Below are positions 58,776 to 64,000 of a DNA stretch of 64,000 bases, one piece after another. The notes under the pieces are model-generated. The model was not told the DNA's origin, made no database searches, and was given only the letters and a program-made list of their open reading frames with translations. The stretch is from Muriicola marianensis. GTDB lineage: Bacteria > Bacteroidota > Bacteroidia > Flavobacteriales > Flavobacteriaceae. Position 1 is the first letter of the stretch; every line of letters starts with the position of its first letter. The DNA is taken from positions 248,001 through 312,000 of the forward strand of contig NZ_BMFH01000002.1 of the NCBI RefSeq assembly GCF_014638095.1, given 5' to 3'. Both the position numbers and the translations under genes were made by a program.

Positions 58776-60002
58776 TTAAGATTTTTCAGCCGTAAGCTCG
58801 CAAATTTTCACGATAACTTCAACCGCCTTTTCCATACTCTGTATGGGTACGTACTCATACTTCCCGTGGAAATTATGGCCACCTGCAAAGATGTTCGGGC
58901 AGGGCAGGCCTTTATAACTGAGCTGGGAACCGTCCGTACCCCCGCGGATAGGTTTGATAATGGGCTCAATACCCACTTGTTCCATGGCTTCTTTAGCGAT
59001 CTCGACGATATGGTATACCGGCTCCACCTTTTCACGCATGTTGTAATACTGGTCCTTCAACTCCAGATCTACTGCCTGAGGATGCCTCTGGTTGAATTCC
59101 TGTACAAGTAGGTTTAAAAATTGCTTCCTCTCCTCGAATTTCTCTCGGTCGTGATCCCGGATGATCAGTTCCATGGAAGCGTTTTCTATAGTGCCTTTGA
59201 GGTGGTGCACGTGAAAGAAACCTTCCCTCCCCGATGTTTTCTCAGGCACCTCTTCCCTTGGCAGACGGGAAGCGAGATCCGTGATGATGCCGATTGCATT
59301 CACCATCTTGTTCTTGGCATAGCCAGGGTGAACACTTTTACCCCTGGCCGTGATCTTTGCGCTGGCCGCGTTAAAATTCTCGAATTCCAGCTCCCCGATC
59401 TGGCTCCCGTCCATGGTATAAGCCCATTCGGCCCCGAAAATGTCAACATCGAACCGGTGAGCACCCCTGCCGATCTCCTCATCAGGGGTAAAACCTATCC
59501 GGACCTTTCCATGCTTGATCTCGGGATGAGCAATAAGGTATTCCATGGCCGTAACGATCTCGGCCACACCGGCCTTGTCATCGGCTCCAAGGAGGGTTGT
59601 CCCATCGGTAACGATGAGATCCTGTCCCTTGTAAAGCAACAGATCCTCGAAGTAGTCCGGAGAAAGGACGATATTTTTCTCATTATTGAGGACTATATCT
59701 TCTCCCTTATAGTTCTTCACGATCCTTGGCTTTACTCCCGTGGCCGTGAAATCCGGGGAGGTGTCATAATGAGAGATAAAGCCTATTACCGGGACATCCT
59801 TATTCAAATTCGATGGGAGTGTGGCCATGATATAACCGTTCTCATCCATGGTCACATCTTCTAAACCAATGGCTTTCAACTCCTCAAAGAGGTGCCTGGC
59901 TAACACCCATTGTTTCTCAGTGCTGGGGGTCGACTCAGACGCTGGGTCGCTTTGGGTGTCCATTCTTACATAAGTAAGGAAACGATCTGTCAACGAGGTC
60001 AT
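58776..60002 (-). CDS. pepT: peptidase T (tripeptide aminopeptidase)
   Basis: A 408-residue M20-family zinc enzyme cleaving N-terminal residues from tripeptides. Metal and catalytic residues are seen in [46 protein letters not shown] and [18 protein letters not shown]. The end [20 protein letters not shown] carries the last His ligand. The length is as expected. It works in the cytoplasm. Confidence 0.97.
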   Translation of the reverse strand: MTSLTDRFLTYVRMDTQSDPASESTPSTEKQWVLARHLFEELKAIGLEDVTMDENGYIMATLPSNLNKDVPVIGFISHYDTSPDFTATGVKPRIVKNYKGEDIVLNNEKNIVLSPDYFEDLLLYKGQDLIVTDGTTLLGADDKAGVAEIVTAMEYLIAHPEIKHGKVRIGFTPDEEIGRGAHRFDVDIFGAEWAYTMDGSQIGELEFENFNAASAKITARGKSVHPGYAKNKMVNAIGIITDLASRLPREEVPEKTSGREGFFHVHHLKGTIENASMELIIRDHDREKFEERKQFLNLLVQEFNQRHPQAVDLELKDQYYNMREKVEPVYHIVEIAKEAMEQVGIEPIIKPIRGGTDGSQLSYKGLPCPNIFAGGHNFHGKYEYVPIQSMEKAVEVIVKICELTAEKS

Positions 60003-60162
60003 GATATTCTTTTTAAAAAAGCAAATGTAGGTCTTCTTTAATAATGACTGGCGGGAGTTCTTTTCGGGCTTGAAAGAGCTGTCATGGATCCAATGTAATT
60101 TATATCAATTATTTCTCTGTAAATCACTAACTTATCAGGCTTTTAACTCAAATACCGAACCT

Positions 60163-63021
60163 ATGAAAAAACAATTACTTTTTCTCGTATTGCTGTTTTT
60201 AGGTTCCATTGCTCTGCTTCAGTCGCAGGTCACGGGAACCGTAACAGATGAAGATGGAAATCCCCTGCCGGGGGCTTCTGTAGTTAAAAAAGGGACCCGG
60301 GTGGGTACGACCACGGATTTCGATGGCAATTTTTCTATCGATGCCATTATCGGTGACAGGCTTACGGTCTCCTACATCGGATTTCAGCCGAAGGAAGTAC
60401 TGATCAACAGCACGATCATGTCCATTACCCTGGTCTCAGGTGTTCAACTGGCCGAAGTCGTGATCACCGGATCCAGGAACCCGAACCGCACGGCAACGGA
60501 AAGTACGGTTCCTATTGATGTTATTGACGTCAAGGAGCTGGCCAATGCGGCCCCACAAGTGAATCTGAATCAGATCCTCAACTACGTGGCGCCTTCCTTC
60601 ACCTCTAACACCCAGACCATCTCAGACGGAACGGACCACATAGATCCGGCCTCCCTCAGAGGATTAGGGCCTGATCAGGTGCTGGTACTTATCAATGGAA
60701 AGAGAAGGCATACTTCTTCTCTGATCAATGTCAACGGAACCTTTGGCCGAGGTAGTGTAGGTACCGACCTCAATGCTATTCCGGCAGCAGCAATTCAACG
60801 AATCGAAGTACTGCGTGATGGAGCAGCTGCCCAGTACGGTTCGGATGCCATCGCAGGGGTTATAAACATAATCCTGAACAAAAATGTGGATGAGCTTTTG
60901 ATCAATGTTACCTCAGGGGCTAACTTTTCGAAGAATGCCAACAGTCAGACCGGTGGTGTTGATGGAGCGACCACAAATATCGCTGGAAGTTACGGTATCC
61001 CGGTAGGACAGAATGGTGGTTTCCTGAATCTTTCAGGGGATTTTGATGTTCGACAGGATTATAACAGAATGAAGGAATGGGAAGGAGATATTTTTAACCT
61101 GTACAATACCGTCGAGCGATTTGCCAGGGCAGATGGCGCCGATCTCTCCCTGTTGCTGGATGACGACGTGACCGATGTATTACAGTACGCCAATGCGGCA
61201 GGTATAGATACGCAGGGAGCAACGACCAAAGCTGAATTGCAGCCTATCCTGTCGGCCGACAATACGGCTGCCGAATTAGCAGCCAGGGGCTTAGTACGCA
61301 GTGATTTCAATATGAGGGTAGGTCAGTCGGCCTTGAGAGGCGGCAGGTTTTTCGCCAATTTCTCCCTTCCGTTAGATGACGAGGGAACCGAGATCTATTC
61401 ATTTGCCGGCCTGAGTGCACGTACTGGTAATTCTGCGGGATTTTACAGGCTGCCTAACCAGAGCAGGACCTATACCCCTGCCTATTTTAATGGATTTTTA
61501 CCCGAGATCAACTCCAACATCAAGGATCAATCGATCTCTGTGGGGATCAAGGGTATGATTGGCGACTGGAATGTGGATCTGAGCAATACATATGGAAAGA
61601 ACTCCTTTCTGTACGTTATCGGCAACACCTATAACGCTTCGCTTCAGAATGCATCTCCCACAACCTTTGACGCCGGTGGGTTTTCATTCGCCCAAAACAC
61701 AGCAAATCTGGATATCTCGAAATTCTACGATGATATCTTCAGCGGTTTGAACGTCGCTTTCGGATCCGAATACCGACTTGAGAATTACACCATCCTGGCA
61801 GGTGAAGAAGCCTCCTATGCGCAATATACTGCAAACGGGGAGGTAATAACCCTGGCTTCACAACAGCCCGCGGTAGACTTTTTTGGATCTGCAAGGCCGG
61901 GAGGATCACAGGTTTTTCCGGGATTTTCTCCTAATAATGCCCTTTCAAGGGAGCGGAGCAGTGTTGCGGGTTATCTCGATCTTGAAGCGGATTTCTCAGA
62001 AGCATTTCTGGCGAGTTTTGCCACGCGATATGAAAACTACAGTGATTTTGGTTCAACGATGAACTTTAAGCTGTCTACCCGGATCAAAGCCTCGGATAAT
62101 CTCAATATCAGGGGGGCCGTAAATTCAGGATTCCGCGCACCTTCACTGCATCAGCTTAACTTTAATTCCACTTCCACGATCTTCGACAACTTGGGGAATC
62201 CGCAGGAAGTGGGTACATTTTCCAATGATAGTAAGGCCGCCAATCTCCTGGGGATTCCGGAACTGAAGCAGGAAACATCAAAGAGTGTGAGTTTGGGTCT
62301 CACCTCCAGGATTCCTTCGGCAAATCTCACGGTAACCCTGGATGGGTATTTTGTCAAGATCGATGACCGAGTGGTTTATACAGGACAGTTCTCAGGTCCG
62401 GGAACCGGGACAGAACTCGATCTGCTGCTCAGACAGGCCAATGCCACAGCAGCTTCGTTCTTTGCCAATGCGATTGATACTGAATCCAAAGGAGTAGACC
62501 TCGTGATCACGCATGATGCCTTGTTGGCCGATGGATGGAGACTTCGGTCCGATCTGGCCGGAACCTTTTCCAAGACCCAAAAGGTAGGGGATATCAATGC
62601 TTCGGATGTTCTCCGTGATGCAGGATTGGTAGATACCTATTTTCCGGAAGACAGCAGGGTCTATTTGGAACAGGCCGTGCCCAGGACCAAGGTCAACCTG
62701 ACCAACAACCTTTCCTCAGACCGATGGGTGTTCTTCCTCAGGAATGTATTCTTTGGAGAGGTGACTGAAGCAACCACGATTGTGGCCAATCAACAGGACT
62801 TCGGGACGAAAATCGTGACCGATCTCTCTGTAGGCTTCAAGGCTTCCGAGGAATTGACACTGACTGTAGGTGCCAACAACCTCCTGGATGTATACCCGGA
62901 CATGGCCGACCCTGCTTTTGGTAACAGGAGCGGCGGTAGATTCGACTGGTCCAGGAGATCGCAGCAATTCGGTATCGCCGGGCGGTTCCTGTTTGCGCGA
63001 CTGAGCCTTAATCTGAAGTAA
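60163..63021 (+). CDS. TonB-dependent receptor with CarboxypepD-regulatory-like domain
   Basis: A 952-residue outer-membrane receptor. I start at the ATG 60163 (MKKQLLFLVLLFLGSIALLQ) for a clean signal peptide. Domains in order: carboxypeptidase-regulatory-like (VTGTVTDEDGNPLPGASVVK), plug (ASLRGLGPDQVLVLINGKRR, AAAIQRIEVLRDGAAAQYGS), then a 22-strand barrel ending RFLFARLSLNLK. No SusD partner follows, so it is not a classical polysaccharide locus; the ligand (siderophore, vitamin or peptide) is unknown. Confidence 0.94.
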   Translation: MKKQLLFLVLLFLGSIALLQSQVTGTVTDEDGNPLPGASVVKKGTRVGTTTDFDGNFSIDAIIGDRLTVSYIGFQPKEVLINSTIMSITLVSGVQLAEVVITGSRNPNRTATESTVPIDVIDVKELANAAPQVNLNQILNYVAPSFTSNTQTISDGTDHIDPASLRGLGPDQVLVLINGKRRHTSSLINVNGTFGRGSVGTDLNAIPAAAIQRIEVLRDGAAAQYGSDAIAGVINIILNKNVDELLINVTSGANFSKNANSQTGGVDGATTNIAGSYGIPVGQNGGFLNLSGDFDVRQDYNRMKEWEGDIFNLYNTVERFARADGADLSLLLDDDVTDVLQYANAAGIDTQGATTKAELQPILSADNTAAELAARGLVRSDFNMRVGQSALRGGRFFANFSLPLDDEGTEIYSFAGLSARTGNSAGFYRLPNQSRTYTPAYFNGFLPEINSNIKDQSISVGIKGMIGDWNVDLSNTYGKNSFLYVIGNTYNASLQNASPTTFDAGGFSFAQNTANLDISKFYDDIFSGLNVAFGSEYRLENYTILAGEEASYAQYTANGEVITLASQQPAVDFFGSARPGGSQVFPGFSPNNALSRERSSVAGYLDLEADFSEAFLASFATRYENYSDFGSTMNFKLSTRIKASDNLNIRGAVNSGFRAPSLHQLNFNSTSTIFDNLGNPQEVGTFSNDSKAANLLGIPELKQETSKSVSLGLTSRIPSANLTVTLDGYFVKIDDRVVYTGQFSGPGTGTELDLLLRQANATAASFFANAIDTESKGVDLVITHDALLADGWRLRSDLAGTFSKTQKVGDINASDVLRDAGLVDTYFPEDSRVYLEQAVPRTKVNLTNNLSSDRWVFFLRNVFFGEVTEATTIVANQQDFGTKIVTDLSVGFKASEELTLTVGANNLLDVYPDMADPAFGNRSGGRFDWSRRSQQFGIAGRFLFARLSLNLK

Positions 63022-63041
63022 CTACTCGATATTGTAAGTCT

Positions 63042-63070
63042 AAGGCCCTGTGAACTCAGGGCCTTTTTCT
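63042..63070 (+). terminator. rho-independent terminator of the receptor gene
   Basis: AAGGCCCTG (63042-63050) and CAGGGCCTT (63057-63065) pair around TGAACT and run into TTTTTC. Confidence 0.85.
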
Positions 63071-63133
63071 TTCCGGTTATACTAAAGTGCAAACATCCCT
63101 GTTTAATGAGTATAACTCAATCCTTTCGCTCGG

Positions 63134-63574
63134 ATGATAAAAAATGCCATTCTTTTCTCTCTATTTGCCTTGTACAGCTTTGAAATCTCTGCCCAGTCCG
63201 GTGATTGCATGCTTGGTATAGGCGGGAATGACACAGAGACCATCATTCAGGTTTTTCAGCTCAGTGAGGAGCAGATCGGGAAGATGGAGGAATGGCGGGC
63301 CGAATTGGCTCTGGCCAACAAAATCTACCAGGACGAGATCCGCCAGCTGTTCGATACGCATCCCCAAAGTACGGATGAAGAATTGCAGGCCCTGGCCAAT
63401 AAATACAGGGTCCTTAAGGATAAAGTACTGGATAATGCCCGGGAATACGATATCCGTATGCTTAAGATCTTTAATCCCAGACAGTATGACCGCTACCTGG
63501 AACTTTGTGCGAGCGCACAAAGAGTTCCCTACAAAGTTGTACCCCGCCCATTCACAAACAAGGGACCCGAATAG
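63134..63574 (+). CDS. exported helical protein, function unknown
   Basis: A 146-residue protein with a signal peptide (AILFSLFALYSFEISAQ) and a helical, charged mature part (LSEEQIGKMEEWRAELALAN, ALANKYRVLKDKVLDNARE). The pattern of short amphipathic helices with ELxxLANKYR resembles periplasmic Spy/CpxP-like proteins, but the LTxxQ motifs are not convincing. It stands alone between the receptor and pyrD. Confidence 0.65.
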   Translation: MIKNAILFSLFALYSFEISAQSGDCMLGIGGNDTETIIQVFQLSEEQIGKMEEWRAELALANKIYQDEIRQLFDTHPQSTDEELQALANKYRVLKDKVLDNAREYDIRMLKIFNPRQYDRYLELCASAQRVPYKVVPRPFTNKGPE

Positions 63575-63628
63575 TTATTCCCATATCAAATAAGGGCGAA
63601 AACCCGAAAGTGAGAAGATTGAAGTTTG

Positions 63629-63636
63629 TATTTTTG
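63629..63636 (+). promoter_or_regulatory. -7 promoter element of pyrD
   Basis: TATTTTTG (TAnnTTTG), 16 bases before the ATG. Confidence 0.5.
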
Positions 63637-63652
63637 CCTTTCAAAAGGCCGT

Positions 63653-64000
63653 ATGTACAGGTTAATCATCAGACCTCTCCTATTTCTATTCGATCCTGAA
63701 AGTGTCCACCACTTCTCATTCCTGACCATCAGATGGATGGGTAAACTCGGTCTCTCCGGTCTTATCAGAAGATGCTATTTCGTGGAAGACCCCAGGTTAG
63801 AAAGGGAGGTTTTTGGATTGAAGTTTAAAAATCCGGTGGGCCTCGCCGCAGGGTTCGATAAGAATGCAGAATTGTACAATGAACTCTCCGACTTCGGATT
63901 TGGATTTGTCGAGATCGGGACCCTGACCCCCCGGGCCCAGGACGGAAACCCTAAAAAGAGGTTGTTCAGGCTCAAGGCAGACCAGGCGATCATCAACCGG
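63653..64000 (+). CDS. pyrD: dihydroorotate dehydrogenase (quinone), N-terminal part
   Basis: The first 116 codons, cut by the window's right edge. It starts [20 protein letters not shown], the membrane-associated N-terminal helix of class 2 enzymes. [20 protein letters not shown] and [20 protein letters not shown] follow (FMN- and substrate-binding). It oxidises dihydroorotate to orotate with quinone as acceptor, the fourth pyrimidine step. pyrF is elsewhere in the window, so the pathway genes are dispersed. Confidence 0.94.
   Translation, partial: MYRLIIRPLLFLFDPESVHHFSFLTIRWMGKLGLSGLIRRCYFVEDPRLEREVFGLKFKNPVGLAAGFDKNAELYNELSDFGFGFVEIGTLTPRAQDGNPKKRLFRLKADQAIINR

Noticed and set aside
59121-59864. 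A 247-codon antisense frame opposite pepT
   Set aside because: It mirrors a strong, well-conserved gene and has no family features.
60163-63021. A SusC/SusD polysaccharide-utilisation locus
   Set aside because: No SusD-like gene or glycosidase cluster accompanies the receptor; it is a lone TonB-dependent receptor.
1-64000. CRISPR arrays, prophage or classical insertion sequences
   Set aside because: No regularly spaced repeats, integrases, transposases or phage structural genes were seen.

Overview
The window looks like chromosomal DNA from a Bacteroidota bacterium of the family Flavobacteriaceae, probably a marine member. The reasons are the family set (DUF1573, DUF3276 and DUF4920 proteins, the MnmD-type methyltransferase, a GSIII glutamine synthetase, an M56/BlaI pair with a TonB-plug-like tail, a TonB-dependent receptor with a carboxypeptidase-regulatory domain) and the recurrent TAnnTTTG promoter element typical of the Bacteroidota housekeeping sigma factor. 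The genus cannot be fixed from sequence reading alone. Most of the window is dense, ordinary housekeeping sequence. No phage, CRISPR array, insertion sequence or rRNA operon is visible.

Layout. Bases 1-4058 hold the start of a YeeE/YedE-like transporter, a small lipoprotein, and a pair of lipid-anchored sugar genes (an exported TIM-barrel isomerase-like protein and a GH3 glycosidase). Bases 4059-4993 are the most accessory part: a cluster of short perfect palindromes, then a tRNA-Arg(ACG) gene overlapped by a small GIY-YIG nuclease gene, which is preceded by a broken copy of the same tRNA's 5' half. Bases 4994-9387 hold apt, an unlisted 51-codon gene, a BlaI/M56 sensor pair with tandem operators, and a Ca2+/Na+ exchanger. 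Bases 9452-12874 carry two divergent glutamine synthetases (GSII-like and GSIII). Bases 12957-16636 hold purM, a Rieske lipoprotein, prfA and pyrF. Bases 17811-25985 hold a PfkB kinase, purU, the fused B12-dependent mutase icmF, a four-helix-bundle protein, an Lrp/AsnC regulator and a pseudohydrolase. Bases 28085-30857 are a P-II/ammonium transporter/porin cluster. Bases 31090-37668 hold crcB, small membrane proteins, a MazG-like protein, ilvE, mnmD, grpE and dnaJ. Bases 38006-46638 hold an ABC-2 exporter, MscS, a sigma-54 activator without DNA-binding domain, PPK2, an M28 peptidase and a cyclophilin-FKBP fusion. Bases 46659-63574 hold two 29-residue membrane microproteins, cspA, a DinB-fold protein, peptidases (M14, PepT), an MdlA-like ABC exporter, nusB, yajC and a TonB-dependent receptor. 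The window ends inside pyrD.

How the genes work together. Nitrogen assimilation is the clearest theme: two glutamine synthetases in one place and glnB-amt-porin in another, about 20 kb apart. Both intergenic regions carry the same ACCCC-N9-GGGG(G/T)-type dyad, which suggests a common unidentified nitrogen regulator. Purine and pyrimidine genes (apt, purM, purU, pyrF, pyrD) and protein-folding genes (grpE, dnaJ, PPIase fusion) are scattered.

The best candidates for something little described are: (i) the GIY-YIG/tRNA-Arg composite with its 21-bp direct repeat and the palindrome-interrupted tRNA fragment; (ii) the shared nitrogen-gene dyad; and (iii) three tiny single-span membrane proteins that align without gaps at F4, N15, L18, L19 and S22.
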